This document shows, piece after piece, positions 18,479 through 26,294 of a DNA stretch of 64,000 bases. The stretch is from Nitrosopumilus oxyclinae. Its GTDB lineage: Archaea > Thermoproteota > Nitrososphaeria > Nitrososphaerales > Nitrosopumilaceae. The stretch covers positions 1-64,000 of the forward strand of contig NZ_CP026994.1 of the NCBI RefSeq assembly GCF_013407165.1, read 5' to 3'. The notes beneath the pieces are model-generated. The model searched no databases. It was not told the DNA's origin and saw nothing but the letters and a program-made list of their open reading frames with translations. Numbering within the stretch: position 1 is the first letter of the stretch; each line of letters opens with the position of its first letter. The translations under genes and the position numbers were made by a program.

Positions 18479-19285
18479 TTTTTTAAATTCTTCAATTATT
18501 TTATTGTGAACTAAACCATTTGTAACAAGAATTCCGTTTTGATGATACACATCTTTGTTGTTGTAAGTAAGATCATTTCCTAACATGTCTGTCATTTTAC
18601 CTCCAGCTTCTGAAATGATACAATAAGAGGCAGCTGAATCCCACTCTTTCATTTTGTTTGTTGTTGTAATGTATGCTTCAGCTTCACCAGAACTAATCTT
18701 TCCGACTTTCAATGAACTTCCAATACTTGTGAAATCTTCAATTCCTAATTTTTTGATGAATGATTTTTCTTTCTCAGATAAATGATGTCTAGAACCTACG
18801 GTTCTACATTTTGGGACTTCTGAAATCTTTGTTACTGAAATTTTTTCCCATTTTTCATTTGAAAATCTAAATGCTCCACTATCTTTTTGTGCAACAAACA
18901 ATGTATTCTCTGTAGGCCATCCAATTACTCCAAGAATTGGTTTTTTATTTTTAATTAAGGAAATCATAACTGTAAACTCACCTGTCTTGTCAATGAAATC
19001 GGAGGTTCCATCAAGAGGATCTATTATCCAAATTGTCTCTTGTGATAACCTACCTAGATTATCCTTATCTTCTTCAGATAATATCCAATGTTTTGTTTGG
19101 GATAAAATATCTTTAATGACATCATTGCTTTTCAAATCAGCATCTGTAATTGGAGAATCGTCACTTTTTGTAGATGTTTTGTAATCTTTTTGATAAATTT
19201 CTAAAATTGCATTACCTGCATCAATTGCAGCCTTGATGGCAATATCTAATTCGGGAATCTTGTTAGAAATGGGAATATCTTGCAA
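18473..19285 (-). CDS. cysQ: 3'(2'),5'-bisphosphate nucleotidase CysQ (inositol monophosphatase fold)
   Basis: This Mg-dependent phosphatase of the FIG superfamily probably turns PAP, the by-product of PAPS use, into AMP. The metal motifs are intact: an SEED-type stretch (WILSEED), WIIDPLDGTSDF and the late KEWDSAASYCII motif. It is 270 residues long. Inositol or fructose-1,6-bisphosphate activity is possible in this fold, but convergence with APS kinase favours the CysQ role. Confidence 0.85.
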   Translation of the reverse strand: MQDIPISNKIPELDIAIKAAIDAGNAILEIYQKDYKTSTKSDDSPITDADLKSNDVIKDILSQTKHWILSEEDKDNLGRLSQETIWIIDPLDGTSDFIDKTGEFTVMISLIKNKKPILGVIGWPTENTLFVAQKDSGAFRFSNEKWEKISVTKISEVPKCRTVGSRHHLSEKEKSFIKKLGIEDFTSIGSSLKVGKISSGEAEAYITTTNKMKEWDSAASYCIISEAGGKMTDMLGNDLTYNNKDVYHQNGILVTNGLVHNKIIEEFKKL

Positions 19286-19295
19286 TTAAAAATAC

Positions 19296-19502
19296 CTAGG
19301 TTGTGAGTTCTGGTTTTAGAGTCCAGACTACTCCGAGAACAATGAATGGAATTGACATTACTCCAATAATGGCAAGAATAGTGTTGAATTGTACCGTTGA
19401 TACTTCTGGATTATTAACTATCCATGGTAAAGGCAGTGTAATTACTACCCAAATAATTCCTAAAAGTATGATCAATTTTGCTTTTGCTTTTTTATCTTTC
19501 AA
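19296..19502 (-). CDS. Small two-helix membrane protein
   Basis: The 68-residue protein has a basic N-terminus followed by two transmembrane helices (IILLGIIWVVITLPLPWIV and the TILAIIGVMSIPFIVLGVVW stretch). It sits ten bases upstream of cysQ on the same strand and may be cotranscribed. No family recognised. Confidence 0.6.
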   Translation of the reverse strand: MKDKKAKAKLIILLGIIWVVITLPLPWIVNNPEVSTVQFNTILAIIGVMSIPFIVLGVVWTLKPELTT

Positions 19503-19542
19503 TATGTTTTCTCCTTAGGTGTTGTATTAAATCCCTGTGAAT

Positions 19543-20292
19543 TCATTTAATTGATTCTCCTCCATCTACAGTCAATATTGCACCTGTTGTCCATGATGCA
19601 TCATCTGAGGCAAAATACAAAACTGCTTTTCCAATTTCATCTGGTTGTCCAATTCTACCGATAGGATGTTCACTATTCATGAATTCCTTGTCTTTTTCAG
19701 TCTTCAAAAATGGTTTTGTCATATCTGTGTCTACAACTCCTGGACAAATACAATTTACTCTGATCTTGTCTTTAGAATATTCTAATGCCCAACATTTTGT
19801 TAATAAAATCAATGCAGCTTTTGATGCAGAATACGCATCTGCATTAAATCCTTGATATGCCTTTATTCCAGCATCTGATGAAATGTTAATTATTGAACCA
19901 GATGTTTTCTGTAAATGAGGAATTGCTTCCTTGGTAAATCTATACTGTCCTGTGAGATTTACATCTAATACCTCATTCCATTCATCCTCATCAATTTCAT
20001 GTAATTGTTTTATCTTAGGAAAGATTCCAGCATTATTTACAAGAATATCTAATTTGCCAAATTTTTCAATTATTTTATTTACAACATTTTTTACATCTTT
20101 TGAATTTCTAATATTAGCTGCAATTCCTATTGCGTTAGGAATCTCTTTTACCGCATTTTCCAATCGGTCTTTATCTTTTGCAGTAATTGCTACAGTGGCA
20201 CCATTTTCTGATAGAATTTTTGCAGTTGCTAATCCAATTCCACGACTTCCACCAGTTACTAGAGCAATCTTACCAGTTAATCTCAACAACAT
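19543..20292 (-). CDS. Short-chain dehydrogenase/reductase (FabG-like)
   Basis: This classical SDR of 249 residues has the cofactor motif TGGSRGIGLA near the N-terminus, NNAG at about 88 and the catalytic Ser-Tyr-Lys in ISSDAG and YSASKAA. CPGVVDTDM and a C-terminal DGGESIK complete the 3-oxoacyl-ACP-reductase-like pattern. The substrate is uncertain. Archaea lack a standard fatty acid synthase, so polyhydroxyalkanoate or other ketoreductions are alternatives. Confidence 0.85.
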   Translation of the reverse strand: MLLRLTGKIALVTGGSRGIGLATAKILSENGATVAITAKDKDRLENAVKEIPNAIGIAANIRNSKDVKNVVNKIIEKFGKLDILVNNAGIFPKIKQLHEIDEDEWNEVLDVNLTGQYRFTKEAIPHLQKTSGSIINISSDAGIKAYQGFNADAYSASKAALILLTKCWALEYSKDKIRVNCICPGVVDTDMTKPFLKTEKDKEFMNSEHPIGRIGQPDEIGKAVLYFASDDASWTTGAILTVDGGESIK

Positions 20293-20388
20293 CCAAACTA
20301 AAATTCGTAATTTATAGATCCATTAATTAAAAATAGTCATGAATATTTATATAAAAATTAATAATTTATTATAGAATTTTATATTAAA

Positions 20389-20398
20389 TTTTAAATAC
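20389..20398 (+). promoter_or_regulatory. TATA box for the candidate RNA gene
   Basis: The string ttttaaatac lies about 30 bases upstream of 20422, where the first helix of the candidate RNA begins. That spacing fits archaeal initiation at the first structured base. The match and distance are visible; promoter activity is inferred. Confidence 0.5.
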
Positions 20399-20421
20399 TT
20401 AAAGTTCCTATTATAATTAAT

Positions 20422-20550
20422 GTCGAAAGATATAATTCCTATCGACTAAATCAGCGTAGCCCCGCAGAACGAAAAAAGGGTTCAGTTGTTTAACAACTGA
20501 CAACGAGAGGAAATCTCTCATTGTTCTGTAACTAAGGGGTATACGCCTTT
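20422..20550 (+). ncRNA. Candidate structured non-coding RNA with three-way junction
   Basis: In an AT-rich gap without an open frame, this stretch is GC-richer and folds cleanly by eye. A 5' hairpin (GTCGA 20422-20426 with TCGAC 20442-20446) is followed by a long closing stem: GCGTA 20454-20458 with TACGC 20542-20546 and CCCC 20460-20463 with GGGG 20536-20539. Inside it CAGAAC 20465-20470 pairs GTTCTG 20523-20528. Two hairpins lie within: TCAGTTG 20482-20488 with CAACTGA 20494-20500, and GAGAG 20505-20509 with CTCTC 20515-20519. A T-rich run follows at 20548-20559. A TATA box lies at the right distance upstream. It does not look like tRNA, 5S, SRP, RNase P or a C/D-box RNA. The function is unknown. 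Confidence 0.7.
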
Positions 20551-20994
20551 TTAATTTTCTAAGATATCTACAGATACAGAACCAATAGTTTCTCCGTTTG
20601 GATTAATTGTAATTGAAACTTTTTGCATTTCTGAATTAATAATATTTTTCTGTCCATCATAATTCCATGTAAAATATTCAGAGATTCCAGTTTGATGTTG
20701 TGTCCCTATCAACTGAAAGTCTTCAGAATAAGAAAATGTATCTCCATTTAATGTGATTGATAAAATTTTTGGACTACTGCCATTTGGAACAAATCTGAAA
20801 TAATATTCCCCTTTCTCAAGAATAAATTCCTCAGTATATACGCCATTAACGTAAAGATTAGGATCAGCAAGGGTTACATGAAATAAAGTATTTTTTTTAT
20901 CATTTGTTTCATTTGATGGAGAACCTACTACAATAATTGCTAATATAACTAATATCGGAATTATGATGATTTTTTTATTCAATAAAATATGCAT
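20551..20994 (-). CDS. Membrane-anchored or secreted hypothetical protein
   Basis: The 147-residue protein starts with a basic, very hydrophobic segment (KKIIIIPILVILAIIVVGS), which is a signal anchor or an uncleaved membrane helix. An external beta-rich domain of about 115 residues follows (FILEKGEYYFRFVPNG), resembling small immunoglobulin-like or carbohydrate-binding folds in pattern only. Its stop codon abuts the 3' end of the candidate RNA coming from the other strand. Confidence 0.6.
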   Translation of the reverse strand: MHILLNKKIIIIPILVILAIIVVGSPSNETNDKKNTLFHVTLADPNLYVNGVYTEEFILEKGEYYFRFVPNGSSPKILSITLNGDTFSYSEDFQLIGTQHQTGISEYFTWNYDGQKNIINSEMQKVSITINPNGETIGSVSVDILEN

Positions 20995-21062
20995 TAAATT
21001 GTATTATAAAAATAAATTCTATCAATACGCTTAATTTTAGAATCACCATACATTTTTTGTAA

Positions 21063-21353
21063 ATGGATTTTAAATGTAAAAAATGTGGTTCTATGTCTAA
21101 TATTGAAACAGATAGATCATTAATATGTGAAAATTGTAAAATTCAATTAGACTTACTTGATCAACAACTAAAAGTTAATGAAGAAAGAATCAATAAACTT
21201 GAAGAGCATAAGAAATACGAATTAGAAAATCCTAAATCAGAAAATCAAGAAACTCATTTAGAAACTATAAAACGATTAGAACATAATTTACAGTTAGAGT
21301 ATAAAAATCGTGATGGAATCATAAAAACAATGAATTCTAAATATACGTTCTAA
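21063..21353 (+). CDS. Small zinc-ribbon plus coiled-coil protein
   Basis: The N-terminus carries two knuckles (CKKCGS and CENCK, 15 residues apart), enough for one zinc site. Residues about 28-90 are a charged coiled coil (NEERINKLEEHKKYELEN). The 96-residue protein is soluble. A role in nucleic acid or protein binding is plausible but not shown. A short hairpin (ATTCC with GGAAT, about 21354-21369) just after the stop could be part of the terminator. Confidence 0.6.
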   Translation: MDFKCKKCGSMSNIETDRSLICENCKIQLDLLDQQLKVNEERINKLEEHKKYELENPKSENQETHLETIKRLEHNLQLEYKNRDGIIKTMNSKYTF

Positions 21354-21536
21354 ATTCCTTTACTGGAATTCAAATTCTACATTTTGATTAGAAAATCCCT
21401 TTCATATTTTTTAGCTCATATGACATTTAATTTGCTCAGAAAAAATTCAAAATACTCAATTTTAGCTAGTAATTTTTTATTAACTGTGAACCATTCTTTA
21501 CACTGGAAATTAAGTACATATTCTAAAATCTAACTC

Positions 21537-22178
21537 ATGCCTGGATTATCCGATAAATGGTCAAAGCAACAAAAACCTGGAATTGGTGAAAAAATCAATG
21601 ATACTATCAAGCCTAAAGGTGCTTTAAAACCAAGAGTTCAGGAAGGAATTAAAAAATTACAAATTCAAATTAAAAAATTAGATACTATGTTATCCAGTTT
21701 ACAAGAGCGTGATGCAAAATTATTCCAACGAATAGTAGATGCAACACAAAAACATGATACTCAAACAACCAAAGTTCTTGGAAATGAATTAGCTGAAGTA
21801 AGAAAAGTATCAAAAATTTTGAGTGGTGCTAGAATAGCATTAGAACAAATAGAATTACGATTAACTACATGCAGTGATCTTGGAGATACTGTAGTAGCCA
21901 TAATGCCAACAATGGGATTGATGAAGAATCTAAAATCTTCTCTTGGAAAAATTATGCCTGGTGCTGAGCAAGAAATTGGTCAAATGGCAGAAATGCTTGG
22001 TGGCTTTATGACAGAAAGTTTCTCAGGAGATGCAGCATTTGGAATGGATGCAACAACCAGTGCAGAATCTGAAAGTATCTTAAAAGAAGCTGCTGCTGTT
22101 GCTGAAAGTTCAGCAGGACAAATGTTCCCTTCAGTTCCAACAGATATTCAAGAAGCATCTACTAGCAAATATCTTTAA
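21537..22178 (+). CDS. cdvB: ESCRT-III-like CdvB paralogue (Snf7 family)
   Basis: CdvB proteins polymerise at the membrane neck during thaumarchaeal cell division. This 213-residue protein has the Snf7-like helical core: basic helix (KPRVQEGIKKLQIQIKKLD), then KLFQRIVDATQKHD, NELAEVRKVSKIL and the long LEQIELRLTT helix. A Gly/Met-rich stretch and a Ser/Ala-rich tail follow. I see no obvious proline-rich MIM2 segment for CdvC binding, and no broken-winged-helix domain. It resembles the paralogue at 47994-48644 closely (KPxGALKPR, LGNELAEVRK-like), so these are duplicated CdvB forms. CdvA and CdvC are not in the window. Confidence 0.88.
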   Translation: MPGLSDKWSKQQKPGIGEKINDTIKPKGALKPRVQEGIKKLQIQIKKLDTMLSSLQERDAKLFQRIVDATQKHDTQTTKVLGNELAEVRKVSKILSGARIALEQIELRLTTCSDLGDTVVAIMPTMGLMKNLKSSLGKIMPGAEQEIGQMAEMLGGFMTESFSGDAAFGMDATTSAESESILKEAAAVAESSAGQMFPSVPTDIQEASTSKYL

Positions 22179-22188
22179 TTTTTAAAAT

Positions 22189-22656
22189 TTATTCATTAAA
22201 TGCATCTCTAGAATCTTTAATTTTTTTGACTCTATTTCCTTCTTCATCAATTACTCTGTCAACACCAGAAAGTCTGTCTCTTAATGTATTGATGATAGAA
22301 CCTACTTCATCTGCCTCATTTTCGACTTTTTGTCTCTTACTGGCAAGTTCTGAAATACCTCTGTTTTCTTCCTCAATGTATTCACTAACCTTCTGAAGCT
22401 TTTCTTTCAAATTTTTAATATCAACTGATTCTTCTTCAATATCTTTTTCAAGTAAAGTTCTCTTATCTTTTAGATTTTTAATCATTAAACCAACGTAATC
22501 TATTGCTTCTTCTAATTTTGCCCGTTTACCCATTAATTCCCCAATTCCAATTTGACTGGTTGATTCTATTGTGGAATTGGATTCTTCAGTATTATTATTG
22601 TCAGTTCTTTCTTCTACCATTTCTCCACCCTCTTCATTTTTGAATTTATCAAACAT
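22189..22656 (-). CDS. Coiled-coil protein of unknown function
   Basis: A 155-residue acidic protein: a Thr/Ser/Asn-rich N-terminus (about 1-35) and then a heptad-patterned coiled coil to the end (EEESVDIKNLKEKLQKVSEY). There is an internal repeat of roughly 40 residues: AxxVGxxIxxLxDKRTLLEKDIEEE appears in variant form near IINTLRDRLSGVDRVIDEE. It converges with cdvB, ten bases between stops, so a division role is conceivable but unproven. Confidence 0.6.
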   Translation of the reverse strand: MFDKFKNEEGGEMVEERTDNNNTEESNSTIESTSQIGIGELMGKRAKLEEAIDYVGLMIKNLKDKRTLLEKDIEEESVDIKNLKEKLQKVSEYIEEENRGISELASKRQKVENEADEVGSIINTLRDRLSGVDRVIDEEGNRVKKIKDSRDAFNE

Positions 22657-22758
22657 TTTATGATTTACTTTTCAAAATGGGAATAAAAAGTTACACTGCA
22701 TCTCAAAGCTGACCTTGTGAATGATTTTTAGTCAATTAAAGAAAAAAATGGTGATATT

Positions 22759-23304
22759 TCACCGGATTGATTTTCTATATTCTTGGTTGGAATCAATTGA
22801 ATTGATGATCAATTCTCCTATTTCTAGTAATTTGAGATTTTGGGCAGTTTCGGGATTTTTAATCACGGAATTCATCAATGAAACTGCTATCACATTTTCC
22901 TCATCTGATTCTGTAATTTTTCCAGAAAATACTACTTGAAAGATTACTTGCTCATCCAAGATATCCTCATCTATTGAAATTTTCCATAGATTTTCTCCCA
23001 ACTTTGAAGCTTTTCCATCAAATAGGACTATTCCTGCATTGTATGACTTGTAATTCACATAAGCCCAAGACATTTGACCATCAATTGATAGAGTTCTTTG
23101 CAAATCTGTCTCAGATAGTCCATCAGGCAAGGCATATTGATTGATTTTTAGTTTTCCATCAACTACTTTTTCTGTTAGAATTGCTCTAAGTTCACCAGCG
23201 TTACTATCACTTTGACCAAATGCATAGGTGACTGATAGAGGTGAGGCAGCAAGCATCAAGAGGATAATTACTGCTTCAAAATTTCGAATTTGGTATTTTA
23301 CCAT
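22759..23304 (-). CDS. Secreted hypothetical protein
   Basis: A signal peptide (about residues 8-30, FEAVIILLMLAASPLSVTYAFG) leads a 150-residue domain of beta strands (KLKINQYALPDGLSET, AYVNYKSYNAGIVLFDG). No membrane anchor or known motif is visible. The Trp-Tyr-rich strands give an impression of an immunoglobulin-like exported domain. Function unknown. Confidence 0.6.
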   Translation of the reverse strand: MVKYQIRNFEAVIILLMLAASPLSVTYAFGQSDSNAGELRAILTEKVVDGKLKINQYALPDGLSETDLQRTLSIDGQMSWAYVNYKSYNAGIVLFDGKASKLGENLWKISIDEDILDEQVIFQVVFSGKITESDEENVIAVSLMNSVIKNPETAQNLKLLEIGELIINSIDSNQEYRKSIR

Positions 23305-23619
23305 GAAAAGATACTATCGAAATGATAGATTAGGAACGGCAAGGAATCATCCTGTTCTTTATATACTAAATTTCATTAAAATTACTTGAAAATGAGATAA
23401 ATTCACTATTTTTATCTAAAAAATTTTAAAAAAGAATTTTTTTAGAAAAATAGGGATATTTAAAAATATTTTTAGGCATGATATTTTTTACATTTTCATT
23501 CATATATTCAAAATCATTGAAAATTGAGCAATTTTCCTGATGAAACTAGTGTTCCGCTTTGCGTTCCGCTGTGAAGTTTCAGAATGTTCCTCATAAACTA
23601 CATTATTCTATACTAGAGC
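23305..23619. other. Intergenic region with a perfect palindrome and a small GC-rich element
   Basis: These 315 bases hold no gene that I can support. At 23519-23536 GAAAATTG and CAATTTTC form a perfect inverted repeat around two bases. At 23543-23582 the arms GAAACT and AGTTTC enclose a GC-richer stretch with GTTCCGCT twice (12-base spacing) and a CGC-TTT-GCG mini-hairpin. A TATA-like ctatacta (about 23607-23614) is close to the next gene's ATG. Another TTAGGCAT half-site lies at 23472. These elements probably control the downstream winged-helix operon. Confidence 0.4.
23519..23536. promoter_or_regulatory. Perfect inverted repeat upstream of winged-helix operon
   Basis: Eight-base arms (GAAAATTG and CAATTTTC) are separated by AG. 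The site lies about 85 bases before the first gene of the unit. A dimeric winged-helix protein, possibly the product of that gene, could bind here; this is inference. Confidence 0.35.
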
Positions 23620-23907
23620 ATGTCAAAACAACAATACAGGTCCGAAATGGGCATTATGGGTGATATCTTAGACGTGACCGCTGATGGCGGTCGTGGTGGA
23701 GTCATTGTATCTGCAATCTCTCGCAAAGCCAACCTATCTCACTATGCAGTACTAGACAAATGTGAGAAACTGGTAGAAGCAGGCTTAGTCGAATCCGTCA
23801 AAAACGACAGAAATAGAGTCTTTTTGATAACTGAAAAAGGACTTCAGTTTTTCCAGGAATTCAAGAGATTTCAGGGACTAGTCGAAAGCATGAATCTAAG
23901 GTATTGA
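23620..23907 (+). CDS. Small winged-helix transcriptional regulator
   Basis: The 95-residue protein is almost entirely one winged-helix domain: RSEMGIMGDILDVTADGG (helix 1), IVSAISRKANLSHYAVLDK (helix-turn-helix), then LVEAGLVES and the wing NRVFLITEKG. The pattern matches the archaeal HTH_45-type family of small regulators. It is followed after four bases by a membrane-tethered winged-helix protein, so the two are likely one transcript. Confidence 0.8.
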   Translation: MSKQQYRSEMGIMGDILDVTADGGRGGVIVSAISRKANLSHYAVLDKCEKLVEAGLVESVKNDRNRVFLITEKGLQFFQEFKRFQGLVESMNLRY

Positions 23908-23911
23908 GCAT

Positions 23912-25006
23912 ATGTATCCAGAAATCGTACCAATCCATAGGAAAGAGTCTCTTCGGGAAGATGGAATGCTTTTTGTAAGGACTGAGGGTATCCTCGAAAC
24001 AATGGTTAAGGCACCTTTGATAATTGCTGGCTTAATGGTTGTTGCACTAACGATGCCAATTCAGACCTCATTCGGTTCTACTCGTATGCTTGATCTAACC
24101 CTTTATTCAGATGGCTCAGCACATATTTCATCTCAGCTAGAAGTAGATCCTCTAGATCCTGATTATGAAGTGAGTCTGTTTGGTTCATCGATTGATAATT
24201 TTGTGGTTGTAGGTGAAAATGGATTTTTGCTATCTAGTGAAATTATTGATGATAAAGCAATAATTGACACTTTTGGTTCTTCTTCTATTTCAATTAATTA
24301 TGATATTCACGATTTAATTTCTAAAGAAGGGAGAGTTTGGACTTTTACTTTAGATTCTCCAACTGATTACTCGTTACTGATGCCACGAAATTCAATTATT
24401 GTCGGAATGGATGCATTACCATCAAACATGGTTTTGATAAATGATCAAACAAAATTAGATTTGAATTCAGGTTTGTCTGAAATCAATTATATTTTTGGAA
24501 GTACACAACCACCAACTACACAACCACCAACTACACAACCACCAACTACACAACCACCAACTACACAACCACCAACTACACAACCACCAACTACAATGCC
24601 TGAACAACCAAGTGATGATGTAAGTACAATTGCACTAGTTGTTTTTCCTGTTGTAGCAGTTATTGCTGGAGCAGCTATTATGATAAAAAGAAAGCAAACA
24701 AAATCTTCCTTAGTAGAACAATCTGAAGTTATTTCTGAATTACAAATTAAAACTGATACAACTGACGCTGAAAATATCTTGAATTTAAGACCTGATATGC
24801 GTGAAGATGATAAAGAAATTATTAAATTTATTTCTGCAAATGGAGGGGAAGCTTTAGAAAGTGATTTAAGAAAAAAATTCTTACAACCTAGAACTACAAT
24901 GTGGAGAGCAGTAAAACGATTAGAAAGACAAGGAGTAATTGAAATTGCCAAAAAAGACTTGCAAAATCTAGTCAAATTAAAGAAAGATTTGGAGGAAGAG
25001 GAATGA
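23912..25006 (+). CDS. Membrane-tethered winged-helix protein with PPTTQ linker
   Basis: Order of parts: signal segment (about residues 31-56, MVKAPLIIAGLMVVALTMPI), an external beta-rich domain (60-195), a TQPPT x6 linker (about 198-227), a transmembrane helix (VSTIALVVFPVVAVIAGAAIM, 238-258), then a cytoplasmic region ending in a winged helix (about 298-360, REDDKEIIKFISANGG, TTMWRAVKRLERQG). So an outside domain is joined to an inside DNA-binding domain, the layout of a one-component transmembrane sensor. The ATG at 24002 (residue 31) would start directly at the signal segment and may be the true start. The stop overlaps the next gene by four bases (ATGA). Confidence 0.82.
   Translation: MYPEIVPIHRKESLREDGMLFVRTEGILETMVKAPLIIAGLMVVALTMPIQTSFGSTRMLDLTLYSDGSAHISSQLEVDPLDPDYEVSLFGSSIDNFVVVGENGFLLSSEIIDDKAIIDTFGSSSISINYDIHDLISKEGRVWTFTLDSPTDYSLLMPRNSIIVGMDALPSNMVLINDQTKLDLNSGLSEINYIFGSTQPPTTQPPTTQPPTTQPPTTQPPTTQPPTTMPEQPSDDVSTIALVVFPVVAVIAGAAIMIKRKQTKSSLVEQSEVISELQIKTDTTDAENILNLRPDMREDDKEIIKFISANGGEALESDLRKKFLQPRTTMWRAVKRLERQGVIEIAKKDLQNLVKLKKDLEEEE
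24503..24592 (+). repeat. Six tandem copies of a 15-bp unit (TQPPT linker)
   Basis: The unit acacaaccaccaact occurs six times without change and encodes TQPPT six times. Identical codons in each copy point to recent expansion. It forms a stiff, probably O-glycosylatable stalk between the external domain and the membrane. Confidence 0.95.
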
Positions 25007-26013
25007 ACTCTGTAATATCTTTTGCTTTGTTAATTTTAGTTGCAAGTATGGCTTTTGGCGGTATAACCACCAGTGCATATGCTGCAGATGATCCTGCAAT
25101 TCTAAAAATTGTAAAACGTACACAAGAACAAATCAGTAATCAAATTTCAGATGATTCTTCTGATAAAATTAAGAAATTATTTGAAGAAGGAACACAACAA
25201 GTTGAATCTCTAGAAAAATCATTAGCAAATGATGATACAAGTGCTGCAAATGAGCATTTCCTTTCAGCTATGAAAATTTTCAAAGAAATTTCTAGACATC
25301 TAACAACTTCAGCATCTAATGTTACATCTCAAGATGAAGTTTCATCTGTAAAAGATACTGTACAAAACCCATCTAATGATCTTCAAAGATTACAATCTTA
25401 CGTAGATAATCTAAAAACTATTGCAAAAAAACATGATGCTTCAATTAATTTTTCTGAATTAGATGAATTATTTTCAAAAGCCAGACAACAAATTAGTGAT
25501 CATCAATTTGCTCAAGCATTAGACACAATTCATGAAATCAAAGAAACGATTGTAGATGTCAACAAAGAACTACGTGAAAAGGCATCAGAACAAGAGTCAC
25601 AACGGGCTAAAGCGTATGTCCAAAAATATTTGGAACAACTTGATAGATTAATAGAAAATGCCAAAAATCAAGGCGTTTCTGATGAAATTATTGAAAAATT
25701 AGAATTTGCTAAGGATAGTCTATCTTCAATGGATGATCCACGTCAAATTATTGATGAAATAAGAAAAATTATGTCTTTAAAAGATCAGTTTGAATTAACA
25801 AAAAATGATAGACTTGAGTCCAGAATATTACAAGTAGAAAAAACTCTTTCTAGACTTTCTCAAATTGATGGAGTAGATGAGGGAGATTTGTTAGATGCAA
25901 GAGATACTCTTGAAAATATTAAACAAAATTTGAATGATGGTGAATTTGAAACTGCTAATGAACAATTAAGAGATCTAGCAAAACAATTGACAGAAATTAA
26001 AAATTCATCGTAA
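25003..26013 (+). CDS. Secreted helical coiled-coil protein
   Basis: A signal peptide (MNSVISFALLILVASMAFGG..AYA) is followed by about 310 residues of almost pure amphipathic helix. Helical hairpins repeat with an L-E-x-A/D-K pattern (e.g. FSELDELFSKARQQISDHQF, then KLEFAKDSLSSMDDPRQI and LLDARDTLENIKQNLNDGEF), each containing a Dx..F-A turn like TPR-related hairpins. No membrane anchor. Its start overlaps the tethered regulator's stop, so it is translationally coupled and may be the external ligand or partner of that protein; this is inference. Confidence 0.72.
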   Translation: MNSVISFALLILVASMAFGGITTSAYAADDPAILKIVKRTQEQISNQISDDSSDKIKKLFEEGTQQVESLEKSLANDDTSAANEHFLSAMKIFKEISRHLTTSASNVTSQDEVSSVKDTVQNPSNDLQRLQSYVDNLKTIAKKHDASINFSELDELFSKARQQISDHQFAQALDTIHEIKETIVDVNKELREKASEQESQRAKAYVQKYLEQLDRLIENAKNQGVSDEIIEKLEFAKDSLSSMDDPRQIIDEIRKIMSLKDQFELTKNDRLESRILQVEKTLSRLSQIDGVDEGDLLDARDTLENIKQNLNDGEFETANEQLRDLAKQLTEIKNSS

Positions 26014-26058
26014 TAAATTATCATAAAATTCATATACATTTTCTAAGCAGCATTTAGC

Positions 26059-26253
26059 ATGGCCTCTAAAGCAATCATAGTTGGAGTAGGAATTCCAATG
26101 ATTATTGTTGGTGCTTTGATGGCATGGTTATGGGCTCCAATTGAAGGAGATTTCCAAAATCAAGTAGAACTCATAGGAAGTACAATTGGAATCTTGGGAG
26201 TAATTTTCTTTATTTCGGGTTTATTTTATACAAAAGAACCAGTAATGCATTAG
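26059..26253 (+). CDS. Small two-helix membrane protein
   Basis: The 64-residue protein has two hydrophobic helices (about 3-24 and 37-56), with WAPIEGDFQNQVELIG between them and a short C-terminal tail. Many thaumarchaeal genomes carry small proteins of this kind. No function can be named. A TATA-like stretch lies in the preceding AT-rich bases. Confidence 0.6.
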   Translation: MASKAIIVGVGIPMIIVGALMAWLWAPIEGDFQNQVELIGSTIGILGVIFFISGLFYTKEPVMH

Positions 26254-26294
26254 AAACTCACTGAATAAATAATGAAAAAAATTACAATTATTAC

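Noticed and set aside
23538-23590. C/D-box guide RNA
   Set aside because: A TGATGAA stretch fits a C box, but the expected CTGA D box at the other end is missing.
24487-24975. 162-codon minus-strand frame with CVVGG repeats
   Set aside because: It is the antisense of the TQPPT repeat region in a well-supported gene.
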